Virus record (IMG/VR): IMGVR_UViG_3300010354_000025
Coordinates: 1-31,697 of that record
Origin: a virus
Length of the DNA stretch: 31,697 bases
Reading direction: 5' to 3' (one strand)
Below the pieces are notes generated by a model. The model saw nothing but the letters and a program-made list of their open reading frames with translations. It was not told where the DNA came from and made no database searches. The position numbers and the translations under genes are program-made. Below, in pieces: positions 1 to 7,148 of this stretch (positions within the stretch are counted from its first letter, which is position 1; every line of letters starts with the position of its first letter).

Positions 1-123
1 CCATTCTCAAAGTCATAATCATCGTATGGAATATCACACCAATTCTCAGCATCAAAGATATTCAAAGATATGAGCATGGTCCATCCTGCGACCATATCCT
101 GACCTCTGTTTATGAATGGATCA
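1..123. repeat. Left copy of a 123-bp exact terminal direct repeat
   Basis: Bases 1-123 are identical to bases 31575-31697, the last 123 bases of the window. An open reading frame continues without interruption when the two ends are joined, so the repeat most likely is the overlap left by assembly of a circular or circularly permuted molecule. The non-redundant unit is then 31,574 bp. A true short terminal redundancy is possible, but its position inside a coding sequence and its odd length, like an assembler k-mer, favour the assembly explanation. Confidence 0.95.
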
Positions 124-464
124 GTAGATATCTCTGTGGTAACATCAGCGAAGTCAGTCCATCTGTACTGCTGTAACGTAGTCTTGATGTCATTACATAT
201 CAACAAGCAGTCATTATGCACCTCATTGATCTGTCTATACTCAGAATGATTGTACTTATCGCAGATTGTGATACCGATATTTACCTTGACATATCCTGCT
301 CCCATGCCTCCGGGCTGAACAGTTGCCACGCATAATGGATAGAATGCTCCATCTCTTGATATCGCATCCAAAAACTCTCCTTGAAAAAAACTACCGTTTA
401 GCTGCCTGTGTTGATCTGCGATCACTTTCAGCTCTGCCATTATCTGGTTTAGTGTCTTTTCCAT
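1..464 (-). CDS. Connector-like virion protein, 5' part (gene spans the contig joint)
   Basis: The reading frame starts at the ATG at 464-462 and is still open at base 1. When the ends are joined it continues to the stop at 31448, giving 196 residues (591 nt including the stop). The protein begins MEKTLNQIMAELKVIADQH, is rich in beta-type sequence with a GGMGAGY segment near residue 55, and has an acidic stretch (YDDYDF) before the end. No family is recognised with certainty. Its place directly after the portal and a head-tail adaptor-like gene, and before a fibre gene, suggests a head-tail connector or tail terminator protein. This is inference from position and size. The start is followed by A-rich upstream DNA rather than a Shine-Dalgarno site. 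Confidence 0.8.
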   Translation of the reverse strand, partial: MEKTLNQIMAELKVIADQHRQLNGSFFQGEFLDAISRDGAFYPLCVATVQPGGMGAGYVKVNIGITICDKYNHSEYRQINEVHNDCLLICNDIKTTLQQYRWTDFADVTTEISTDPFINRGQDMVAGWTMLISLNIFDAENWCDIPYDDYDFEN

Positions 465-519
465 TTAGGTATTTTTTTAATTTGTCAATTTGTTTCTGCG
501 TTACTTTGAATTGCTTCAT
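391..519 (-). CDS. Possible small overlapping ORF (42 aa) coupled to the upstream gene
   Basis: A 42-codon frame starts at the ATG at 519-517, whose last bases form the TGA stop of the upstream 171-residue gene (ATGA overlap). It runs through the 51-nt gap and then overlaps the first 74 bases of the connector-like gene in another frame. The product would start MKQFKVTQKQIDKLKKYL, a basic amphipathic helix, and end in a charged tail. The N-terminal half looks protein-like while the part inside the next gene is probably constrained by that gene. It may be a real small protein or only a device for coupling translation of the next gene. Not recognised as a known family. Confidence 0.4.
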   Translation of the reverse strand: MKQFKVTQKQIDKLKKYLNGKDTKPDNGRAESDRRSTQAAKR

Positions 520-1031
520 ACGATCCAATTAATAGGCTTGTATCCTGTGTGATCTTTACTTACACTTTCGTTACATTCGTTGTCGTTGCAGCATACAATA
601 TATTCAGGATATTTCACTCCATTGTCATCCTTGAGATAACCTATCAATCTCTCCTTGTAGAAATAAGCATCCTTGCGTAGCATATTACGAAGTGTTGCAG
701 TCTGCTCATCTGTGTTGGGAGTCATAGTCTCATCATCTTGTCTACCTACTGCTTTGTTAGTTAGCTTCTCATTTAGAAGTGTAGCAGCTCTGTAATCAAC
801 AAACGCCACTAAGCATGGCACAACGTAGTTATTCATTAGATCAAGGTAATCTTGAGTCCATGTGTTATTCTGTACATTCAAGAGCAATGCCTTGAATAAT
901 GGAGTACCGAGTGCAGGTTGCAGGTGCATATCCTGTGATCGCTTGATACATACGCTAAGAATCTTAGTGTCCGTATTGACATGGATAAGTCCGAGCTTCT
1001 TGAGATTTTCGACTGATAGTAAGTAGTTCAT
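516..1031 (-). CDS. Head-tail adaptor-like protein (171 aa)
   Basis: The product has 171 residues, mostly predicted helical in the first 130 positions, with four cysteines near the C-terminus (VCCNDNEC). It starts at the ATG at 1031, which overlaps the stop of the portal gene by one base. Small helical proteins directly downstream of the portal are normally head completion proteins that attach to the portal ring and form the connector. The sequence resembles the head-tail adaptor (DUF6712-like) proteins I know from Bacteroidota phages, but I cannot confirm the family. Translation is probably coupled to the portal gene upstream and to the small ORF downstream. Confidence 0.6.
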   Translation of the reverse strand: MNYLLSVENLKKLGLIHVNTDTKILSVCIKRSQDMHLQPALGTPLFKALLLNVQNNTWTQDYLDLMNNYVVPCLVAFVDYRAATLLNEKLTNKAVGRQDDETMTPNTDEQTATLRNMLRKDAYFYKERLIGYLKDDNGVKYPEYIVCCNDNECNESVSKDHTGYKPINWIV

Positions 1032-2956
1032 TATTTCTTAATTACAAGTTGTTGTACCCAAATATGACGGCAATATGGAGTGGTGACTCCTGTATCAGGA
1101 TTAGTGTACCATCCTCCTCTGTATTTCCAAACATCCCAATCAACTCTCTCTGTGATGTTATTGATATCTTCTCTGGTGTATAGTCTGTTAAGATCAAGCA
1201 AACGTATACAGAAATCTCTACTCTTAGTGATTACAGGAGGAACTCCTGGTCTTTGCTGATAGCTATACACTACCATGAATCTATCCATTGGAGCTTGATT
1301 CTTATCAATGAATTCACGACCTAAATTCTTTACCTCTCCATCTCCATATACTCCGAGATCAGTTAGCTTCTGAATAGTCTTAGCAATCATCTCAATACTT
1401 GCTCCTGTGGCTTTAGATATTGCTGTGCTATCCTCACCATTTGAAAGCATTGAGATAATATTCCTATCAAGATCAGTAAGGATCAGTTGAAGCTCTCCAA
1501 TAGTAGCGAACATCATCTCCTCACGCTTGAATACCTCATCTGATGGAGTATCCCATTCTATAACATCTGTGCGAAGTACATGATAGTCATTTGCATCAAA
1601 TCCATACTCTGAGAAGATACCTATCTCATCAGAACTGAATTGATGCTTTGTATCACAGCTATTAACCATTGATACAGGAAGCCCTACAATCTTACGAGCT
1701 TGTGCCTCCTCAATAGATGGAAATGCTGTCATTATCATGTGCATTGCAGCATCAGGAAGTATCTTACCTTCTTTAATGCTTGTAGCTATATCAATTAACG
1801 ATGCTATCTGTCCTGCACTCATGGTAGTATCAGCAGGTGATGGCTGAGTAGATGGAGCTGCCTCACGCATCCCGATTGGCTTCACATCTACCAGCTTCAC
1901 CACGCTTATCGAACCTGATAGTTTACCCATGTAATTAAGCATCCACTCAATCTGCTTTTGCCGAGCTTCAATGTATGTTTTCTTGTATATCTCAAAGAGA
2001 TCAGCAGTCTCAGCAGCGTTGAATGATCCGTTAGGAGCAATACCAAATAATGACGGAGCTACAACAGAATGAGCTACAAGGATGTTCTGCTGAACTGATT
2101 TCTCAGTCATCTGATATCTCTCATGCAAGTTATTTCCGCTCAATGGCAATACTGTTGGAGCTTCCTCTGCACTATTGCTGAATGTGATGATGATCTCACC
2201 TGCATCCTCAACAGATTGTGTCCTTCCCTTGATCTGTTCCTTTATTCTTCTCTCCTCTTCTGCTGTTTCAGGATATCCCGAAGCAAGGTTTATAAGTGTA
2301 CCTGCCTTAAATCCATTCTGTAACTCATACATATGGAATTTACTGATGTCTACATCAGTCTGAATAGCTGTTATTCCACCATAATATGGAGCTTTAGGAT
2401 ATACTCCTTTCTCTCCTTTAGCTTGTTTTGATGGCTCTTTATAATACAAGATAAATGATCCTACCCTGTTATCCTCATCGAGTGTAGGATATTGTCTGAA
2501 ATTAGTTGTTTCAGGAGTCTGTTGCAATGCTGACCAATCATCCGATACATAGTACAGTCTTTCATCTTCAGTCATTCTAATCGCATCGATAGCGATATAC
2601 TCCCATCTAACTACTCTTGATCCTTCTCGATTCCATGTGCCAATAACAGCCATAGCTCCGAATAGCTCAAAGTCAAATGCCATGCGCTGTGCTATCTCAT
2701 TCATATCGAAATCAGAGAAGCTGTTAGCAAGGAACTGAGTAGCATCACCTGAGACAGTCTCAATACCTCCTCCTGCGATATAGTAAGTCTTATTCTTTAG
2801 GATTCCTTGATGCCATGCGCTTCCTTGAAGTAGCTCTATCAAAAAAAATGGGTAATCGTTCTTTTTTCCCCATTTCATGAATCCTTTCTGTCTATCCTTC
2901 TCTTCAATAGGTCTCTGATAATCCTTACTGAACGATATTGTTGTCAGCTTATTCAT
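1031..2956 (-). CDS. Portal protein with a MuF-like C-terminal extension
   Basis: The 641-residue product resembles portal proteins of Bacteroidota siphophages: an N-terminal segment leading to FELFGAMAVIGTW near residue 95-107, and a central helix region with SVQQNILVAHSVVAPSLFG near residue 290, which in such portals is the clip/stem part. Portals form the dodecameric ring at the capsid vertex through which TerL pumps DNA. The protein is longer than a usual 400-500 residue portal. The last 100 residues contain SRDFC, GGWYTNP and CRHIW, spacing typical of the C-terminal part of MuF/gp7-type minor head proteins, so this may be a portal-minor head fusion. The gene starts 8 nt inside the upstream gene. 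Portal identity is well supported; the fusion is inference. Confidence 0.85.
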   Translation of the reverse strand: MNKLTTISFSKDYQRPIEEKDRQKGFMKWGKKNDYPFFLIELLQGSAWHQGILKNKTYYIAGGGIETVSGDATQFLANSFSDFDMNEIAQRMAFDFELFGAMAVIGTWNREGSRVVRWEYIAIDAIRMTEDERLYYVSDDWSALQQTPETTNFRQYPTLDEDNRVGSFILYYKEPSKQAKGEKGVYPKAPYYGGITAIQTDVDISKFHMYELQNGFKAGTLINLASGYPETAEEERRIKEQIKGRTQSVEDAGEIIITFSNSAEEAPTVLPLSGNNLHERYQMTEKSVQQNILVAHSVVAPSLFGIAPNGSFNAAETADLFEIYKKTYIEARQKQIEWMLNYMGKLSGSISVVKLVDVKPIGMREAAPSTQPSPADTTMSAGQIASLIDIATSIKEGKILPDAAMHMIMTAFPSIEEAQARKIVGLPVSMVNSCDTKHQFSSDEIGIFSEYGFDANDYHVLRTDVIEWDTPSDEVFKREEMMFATIGELQLILTDLDRNIISMLSNGEDSTAISKATGASIEMIAKTIQKLTDLGVYGDGEVKNLGREFIDKNQAPMDRFMVVYSYQQRPGVPPVITKSRDFCIRLLDLNRLYTREDINNITERVDWDVWKYRGGWYTNPDTGVTTPYCRHIWVQQLVIKK

Positions 2957-3284
2957 AGATGTTATTTATAATAGTTGTAGTATATTCATTGGATGGGCTG
3001 CCTACTTCATAAACGTGGGCTCTTCCCTCCTCACATAATGATGTAGCGAGTGCAGGATCGAGATTAGTAGGATTTGTTTGTTCGTATATTTTGTAAGTAT
3101 AGAATCCTGCATAAGGGAATGTGACATCAACACCATCTACAATGACAAATTCATCATATCGTGGAATGCCTGTGCTGATATTTGTCAGTATGCAGTAGAC
3201 TGTTTCATAGCTTTGCTCATGAATGAACTCAAAAAGCCAGTAAGGATTCGCTAATGTCTTTAACTCAGACACAGTAACAATCAT
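2949..3284 (-). CDS. Small virion-associated protein (111 aa)
   Basis: A start at the ATG at 3284 (MIVTVSELK) lies four bases after the stop of the upstream 61-residue gene and gives 111 residues. An upstream start at 3317 would add 11 residues that overlap the neighbour and look like read-through. The protein has a beta-rich pattern (EFVIVDGVDVTFPYAGFY) followed by an ALATSLCEEGRAHVY segment. Comparable short proteins sit between capsid and portal genes in other Bacteroidota phages, but no function is known to me. It is most likely structural, from its position. Its 3' end overlaps the portal start by 8 nt. Confidence 0.65.
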   Translation of the reverse strand: MIVTVSELKTLANPYWLFEFIHEQSYETVYCILTNISTGIPRYDEFVIVDGVDVTFPYAGFYTYKIYEQTNPTNLDPALATSLCEEGRAHVYEVGSPSNEYTTTIINNIYE

Positions 3285-3288
3285 ACTA

Positions 3289-3474
3289 TTACTCTGATTT
3301 CTTTCCAGTCTTAGCATCTTTCTTGATTATTTTAATCCTTGATTCTGAGAATTCAAAGATATGTAGCAGTCCTAGTTTCAAATATAAGTCCTCTTTACCC
3401 TCTTCAATAATGAAGTAAGTGTTCACAAGCTGACTCTTAACCTTTGCTCCGATAAATTGCTTTTTGATTTTCAT
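3289..3474 (-). CDS. Small basic protein of unknown function (61 aa)
   Basis: This is a 61-residue lysine-rich protein starting MKIKKQFIGAKVKSQLVN. It has a beta-like first half and a highly basic C-terminus (KIIKKDAKTGKKSE). It lies between the terminator that follows the tail-tube-like gene and the 111-residue gene, with only a four-base gap to the latter. The N-terminal pattern with alternating hydrophobic residues could form a small beta barrel, perhaps a head accessory protein, but I do not recognise a family. Confidence 0.6.
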   Translation of the reverse strand: MKIKKQFIGAKVKSQLVNTYFIIEEGKEDLYLKLGLLHIFEFSESRIKIIKKDAKTGKKSE

Positions 3475-3487
3475 AGTGCTAATTTAC

Positions 3488-3521
3488 AAAAAAAGGGAAA
3501 GGGATAAACCCTCTCCCCTTT
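3488..3521 (-). terminator. Intrinsic terminator after the tail-tube-like gene
   Basis: On the minus strand a G-rich arm (AAAGGGGAGAGGG) pairs with CCCTTTCCCTTT across a five-base loop, with one bulged base and one G-U pair, followed by a run of seven T. It sits just after the stop of the gene at 3540-4073 and before the next start at 3474, so it should end or thin out transcription between capsid/tail-tube and the portal group. Confidence 0.75.
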
Positions 3522-3539
3522 CAGACATGGAAACAATTA

Positions 3540-4073
3540 TTAAACAGCAGGAGATTGTTGTGTCAATAATGTAGCAATGATAGCAGGATCAACATCTGGA
3601 ACTTCATTGTTTTCCAATCCTGCAAGTACGATAACGTGACCATTACGATCAGATTTCAATACTCCAGAAGTGTACTCAGAAGCATCATTGATTTGTAGAC
3701 CTTCGTCAAGTCCTAAAGCAACGTATGTGCCATCTGCTTTCTCAACCAAACAAACTACCTCATTCTGTCCAAGAAGATGAATCTCAGCACGAAGCTCCTT
3801 TGTATCTGATGCCAAGATCATGTTCAAAGTTTGCTCATACCAAAGAGTACCATTCTCTTTATTGACACGAATAGGTGCTGTATAGGATGACAGATTACTT
3901 TTTAGCTTATACTGAAATACCTCACCTGTAACAGTCAAGGTAGTGACCTCGTTGTTAGTTAGTGTTGGTCCAGTAGCTATTGCCGATAGTGGGAATAAAA
4001 TAACTGACTTGATACCACCTTTACCGTTGGTACAAGTCCTGTCATTATATCCCGTAGTCATCAAACAAGCCAT
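3540..4073 (-). CDS. Tail-tube-like / major structural protein (177 aa)
   Basis: The 177-residue product starts MACLMTTGYNDRTCTNGKGG, has two cysteines near the N-terminus, and then alternates short beta strands (VTTLTVTGEVFQYKL, ELRAEIHLLGQNEVVCLVE), ending in a proline- and valine-rich tail. This pattern resembles the small beta-sandwich tail-tube proteins of Bacteroidota siphophages. The gene is flanked on both sides by strong terminator hairpins, which suggests its level is set apart from its neighbours, as expected for a protein needed in high copy. A capsid decoration protein is the main alternative, since it directly follows the major capsid gene. Confidence 0.55.
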   Translation of the reverse strand: MACLMTTGYNDRTCTNGKGGIKSVILFPLSAIATGPTLTNNEVTTLTVTGEVFQYKLKSNLSSYTAPIRVNKENGTLWYEQTLNMILASDTKELRAEIHLLGQNEVVCLVEKADGTYVALGLDEGLQINDASEYTSGVLKSDRNGHVIVLAGLENNEVPDVDPAIIATLLTQQSPAV

Positions 4074-4096
4074 TGATTTTTTATATTAAATGTTAG

Positions 4097-4120
4097 AAAA
4101 ATGGGAGACCGAAGTCTCCC
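4097..4120 (-). terminator. UUCG tetraloop terminator after the major capsid gene
   Basis: On the minus strand the sequence GGGAGAC-TTCG-GTCTCCC forms a perfect seven-base-pair stem closed by the very stable UUCG-type tetraloop, followed by ATTTTTCT. It lies 12 bases after the capsid stop codon. It may be a partial terminator or a 3' end that protects the abundant capsid message. Confidence 0.85.
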
Positions 4121-4132
4121 GTATTAATTCAA

Positions 4133-5104
4133 TTAGTTAGGAGAACCTGTTCCGTTCCACACACCGATCTGATCCAAGAAAGGTACTTGAACACCAGCTC
4201 TGAATTTAGATCGAACATAGATTACATCGTCATCTTGAGAGTAGAACAAATCGTAGTTATCGAAGTCAGAAGTCAAGTCAGTTCCGAAAACAAAGTGAGA
4301 TGCTTTACCAGTGTAGATGTTATCCAATCCGTTAAGACCAGGAACTTTTACTACTCGCATATCAGTACCAGGTACGATTACCTCATCCATAGTAGCGATA
4401 TCAGATGGAGAATAATGGAAGAAATTATCATCTACCAAGTTTTTCATCAAGAAGTTGAAATTCTCACGACCTGTAAAACAGATGAAGTCAGCAGACTCAG
4501 CAACAGCTTCAGGAGTATTCATGAAACACTCATAGAATACATCGTATGCGTTAGTAGCAGAGATTGAAGCAGTAGAAGAAGTGTTAAGATCAACACATCC
4601 GTTAGCAACAGTCAAGAACTGACGATATCCGTTCATCCATTGCATATTACCTGTACCTGTAACTTTGTTACCTTTCCAAATCAATTTGTCAAGCTCCAAA
4701 GAATGAAGTTGAAGAATGTAGTTAGTGATCTGAGCTTCGAAAGGAAGAGTCTTATCTTCAGCAGATGCGCCTGGTCTAAGAGCTAACTGAGTCCAGAAGC
4801 CATCCAAGTCTTTCTGACAAAAACGCTTCATGTAACCCAACGTCTCAACAGCGATAGCACGATCTGTGAAGACTGTATCTCCTGATGGAGTCATCTCGCA
4901 GTCACCTGCTTGATATACTAATGAATCATCAAGAAGTTTGATCTCTTGCGATCCTTTGATACCTTCTTGGATGGAGATGTAACGAAGTGTTTTAGCTTCA
5001 GTTACCGCACGAGTGATTAGGTCTTCTCTTTGCTCATCTACATAAGCAGCGAGTCCTGATACATCGTAGTCGAATTTTGATTTGATGAATTTTTTAAGTG
5101 ACAT
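4133..5104 (-). CDS. Major capsid protein
   Basis: The 323-residue product has the layout of an HK97-fold capsid protein of Bacteroidota phages: a short basic N-terminal arm (MSLKKFIKSKFDYD), an N-terminal helical part, a long central segment, and a C-terminal strand motif DDVIYVRSKFRAGVQVPF typical of these capsid proteins. It assembles the icosahedral head. It follows a protease gene and a scaffold-like gene, the normal order of head assembly genes, and it is followed by a perfect terminator hairpin. The start at 5104 is one base downstream of the scaffold-like stop. The capsid call rests on motif memory and context. Confidence 0.8.
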   Translation of the reverse strand: MSLKKFIKSKFDYDVSGLAAYVDEQREDLITRAVTEAKTLRYISIQEGIKGSQEIKLLDDSLVYQAGDCEMTPSGDTVFTDRAIAVETLGYMKRFCQKDLDGFWTQLALRPGASAEDKTLPFEAQITNYILQLHSLELDKLIWKGNKVTGTGNMQWMNGYRQFLTVANGCVDLNTSSTASISATNAYDVFYECFMNTPEAVAESADFICFTGRENFNFLMKNLVDDNFFHYSPSDIATMDEVIVPGTDMRVVKVPGLNGLDNIYTGKASHFVFGTDLTSDFDNYDLFYSQDDDVIYVRSKFRAGVQVPFLDQIGVWNGTGSPN

Positions 5105-5105
5105 C

Positions 5106-5834
5106 TTATTTATTTATTTGAGATTTTAAAAATACTTGTCGAGCTGTCAGGTTGCTCGTAACCCTTGAGAATTTCTCTCCTTCAGTTGTGCTGTTAGATG
5201 GTGCAGCCTTGAATGCTTCGAAATCATTTTTTATTGCACTCATCTCTGTGCGAAGTGATTCATTATCGTTTACGATAGTCTGCAACATTTCTCCTAAGCC
5301 TTCGATTACTTTAGAGAATGATTCCATCTTCGCATTCACGATAGATTCAACTTGCTCAGCACTCATGCTTTCTGCGCTTAACTCTTCAGTGTTGATAGCT
5401 GCGATTACTGCCGTAGCAATATCGTATGCTTGTCCCATTTCGATGTTAAGTATAGAAGCGATAACTTCTGTTGCCTTTTCCAAAGCAGCAGGAATTTCTT
5501 CTGAATCAATAGCTTCGAATGATGATGCTGCCTCAGTAGAAGTAGCTCTCTCATCAATGATCTCCACTACCATTCCATTGGCATCTGTGATGATGCTCAT
5601 CCCCTCGTATTCACCTCCAAGAGCGTGAGTGCCTTCAGGTGCAGGAATCTGCTCCCCATCAGCTACCACATACACCTGAGTGCCTACTGCGAGATCGCCT
5701 TCGTATGCAATGGCAGTACCATCCATCAATACTCCCTCTCCGAATGTAGTCTCTACGACTTCCTCAGTATTAGAAGAGAATAAAGATTTCATATCTGCTA
5801 TTGCATCCATTACTTTCTTGAAATTGTCATTCAT
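5106..5834 (-). CDS. Scaffold-like head assembly protein (242 aa)
   Basis: The acidic 242-residue protein has an N-terminal helix, then a lipoyl/biotin-domain-like beta module (residues about 30-90, with YEGDLAVGTQVYV and ADGEQIPAPEGTH), then a long acidic helical region likely to form coiled coil, ending in a basic tail. Proteins with this beta module followed by coiled coil lie between the protease and capsid genes in many Bacteroidota phages and are taken as scaffolds that shape the prohead and are cut by the protease. Only the arrangement is visible here; no cleavage site can be assigned. Confidence 0.65.
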   Translation of the reverse strand: MNDNFKKVMDAIADMKSLFSSNTEEVVETTFGEGVLMDGTAIAYEGDLAVGTQVYVVADGEQIPAPEGTHALGGEYEGMSIITDANGMVVEIIDERATSTEAASSFEAIDSEEIPAALEKATEVIASILNIEMGQAYDIATAVIAAINTEELSAESMSAEQVESIVNAKMESFSKVIEGLGEMLQTIVNDNESLRTEMSAIKNDFEAFKAAPSNSTTEGEKFSRVTSNLTARQVFLKSQINK

Positions 5835-5836
5835 GA

Positions 5837-6466
5837 TTACTTATTTATTTTATTATGTTTACTTGTTCTAATTGTGGAACTAAGATCAGTCAAAGCATTC
5901 AATATTTGGCTCATCATCTCAGTTTCAAGAGTGCGATTAGTCTCAGATAGATAGAATGATCCCTCAATACTGAATCCACTCCATTCGCCTGACTTAGCCT
6001 TCTCCCATACATCGTCATTCATAACCTTATAGCTCACAATCCATGATCCATCGTTCACATCATGAAATCGCTCTGGCTTAGAGAATCCTTTCTCTTCATC
6101 CACTTGATAGGAATGAATCATGTATATGCCATCTACCACCTTAGATGAATTATGCTCAAGATTCACGTTATTGAAGTTTGACCTTCTTGCATAGTCAACT
6201 ATGATATTCTTGATAGCATCCTTAGTGAATACTACATAGTACTCCTCATTGCTCTGCTCATCGTATCGATATATCGGAGTATCCGCAGAGATAGCTACCC
6301 CTGTAATTACTCTCTCTTCCTCATTGAACTGATAACGCTTAGCCTTGCTGAATGTCTGATAGCTTATTTCGTGAGCAGGATCAGATACAAGGCTATTGAA
6401 TTCAACAGTTGTATCTTCCTCATTGAGATCAATGTATATCTCGTAAATAGGTAATTCACGCTTCAT
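5837..6466 (-). CDS. XkdF-like prohead serine protease
   Basis: The 209-residue product contains segments typical of the XkdF/peptidase S78-type prohead protease: VITGVAISADTPIYRYDE at residues 53-70, NLEHNS with a candidate catalytic His105, WIVSYKVMNDDVWEKAKSG at 142-160, and GFSIEGSF with candidate Ser166. Such enzymes cut the scaffold and capsid N-terminus during head maturation. The gene stands first in the head module, two bases before the scaffold-like gene. Its start is only about 25 bases from the start of the divergent plus-strand gene, so a promoter for one must overlap the coding region of the other. Confidence 0.8.
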   Translation of the reverse strand: MKRELPIYEIYIDLNEEDTTVEFNSLVSDPAHEISYQTFSKAKRYQFNEEERVITGVAISADTPIYRYDEQSNEEYYVVFTKDAIKNIIVDYARRSNFNNVNLEHNSSKVVDGIYMIHSYQVDEEKGFSKPERFHDVNDGSWIVSYKVMNDDVWEKAKSGEWSGFSIEGSFYLSETNRTLETEMMSQILNALTDLSSTIRTSKHNKINK

Positions 6467-6491
6467 ATATTTTATTATGTATTTTTGTTCT

Positions 6492-7148
6492 ATGAAGTAC
6501 GTTTATCCATATAGAAAAGGCTCTCAGAATTTTGATGTATTACATCATTCAGTCCAATGGCTTAAATGCTTTGATCCCGAAGCTGAAGTTTATATCATAG
6601 GAGACCTTCATCCTGATGGATATTCAATACCAATTCAAACTCTACCAATTCGAGGATGCGATGTTACAAACAAAATACTTCATTTTGCAAGAATTTACTC
6701 AGGTACATTTTGCTATATGAATGATGATTTCTTTATTGGCAAGAACTTCCGCTTTGATAGAATACTTCACAGCAATGAGATGGAGATCAATCCGAAATAT
6801 GCTCCGACATATCAAGAAGCTATGCAGAACACTATTGACTTCTTGAAATCAAATGGGAAGACAACATTTAACTATGAATGTCATCAACCTGTACTTATGG
6901 ATTCTGATAAGCTCCTTGCTCTCTTCGATACTATCACATGGAAACAGCACAATCACTTTATCAAATCAATGTATCTGAATTACTATGGATGCTATCATGT
7001 ACAAGGTGAGAATCTAAAGGTAGCAAATGACATCCGTAAAGCATCTGAATTCATCACTAAATATGGATCATTCAGCACAGGAGATACTTGGTTTAATCAG
7101 AAAGCTCAGCGAGAATTTATTACCAAACGCTTAGCTTATTCTGTGTAG
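6492..7148 (+). CDS. Stealth-like sugar-phosphotransferase / glycosyltransferase
   Basis: This is the only gene on the plus strand. From the ATG at 6492 (MKYVYPYRKG) it encodes 218 residues; an ATG at 6477 would add five. The order of motifs fits Stealth proteins (hexose-1-phosphoryltransferases of capsule synthesis): an N-terminal strand and helix, EVYIIGD, then CYMNDDFFIGK with a paired aspartate as in Stealth region CR2, then YECHQPVLMDSDKL as in CR3. It is shorter than most family members, as are related phage copies. It overlaps the end of the tape-measure gene tail to tail by 29 nt and diverges from the protease gene. It probably alters a surface sugar, of host or virion, and behaves like a moron gene. 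A TATTTTTG box at 6480-6487 lies five bases before the ATG, which could mean leaderless transcription; no -33 box is visible. Confidence 0.65.
   Translation: MKYVYPYRKGSQNFDVLHHSVQWLKCFDPEAEVYIIGDLHPDGYSIPIQTLPIRGCDVTNKILHFARIYSGTFCYMNDDFFIGKNFRFDRILHSNEMEINPKYAPTYQEAMQNTIDFLKSNGKTTFNYECHQPVLMDSDKLLALFDTITWKQHNHFIKSMYLNYYGCYHVQGENLKVANDIRKASEFITKYGSFSTGDTWFNQKAQREFITKRLAYSV

Noticed and set aside
4187-4567. 126-codon plus-strand frame in the capsid gene
   Set aside because: It is opposite the major capsid gene, which has much stronger protein evidence; no start signal or neighbour supports it.
5152-5628. 158-codon plus-strand frame in the scaffold-like gene
   Set aside because: Its Ser/Ala-rich sequence mirrors the helical Glu/Ala-rich gene on the other strand, as expected for an antisense shadow.
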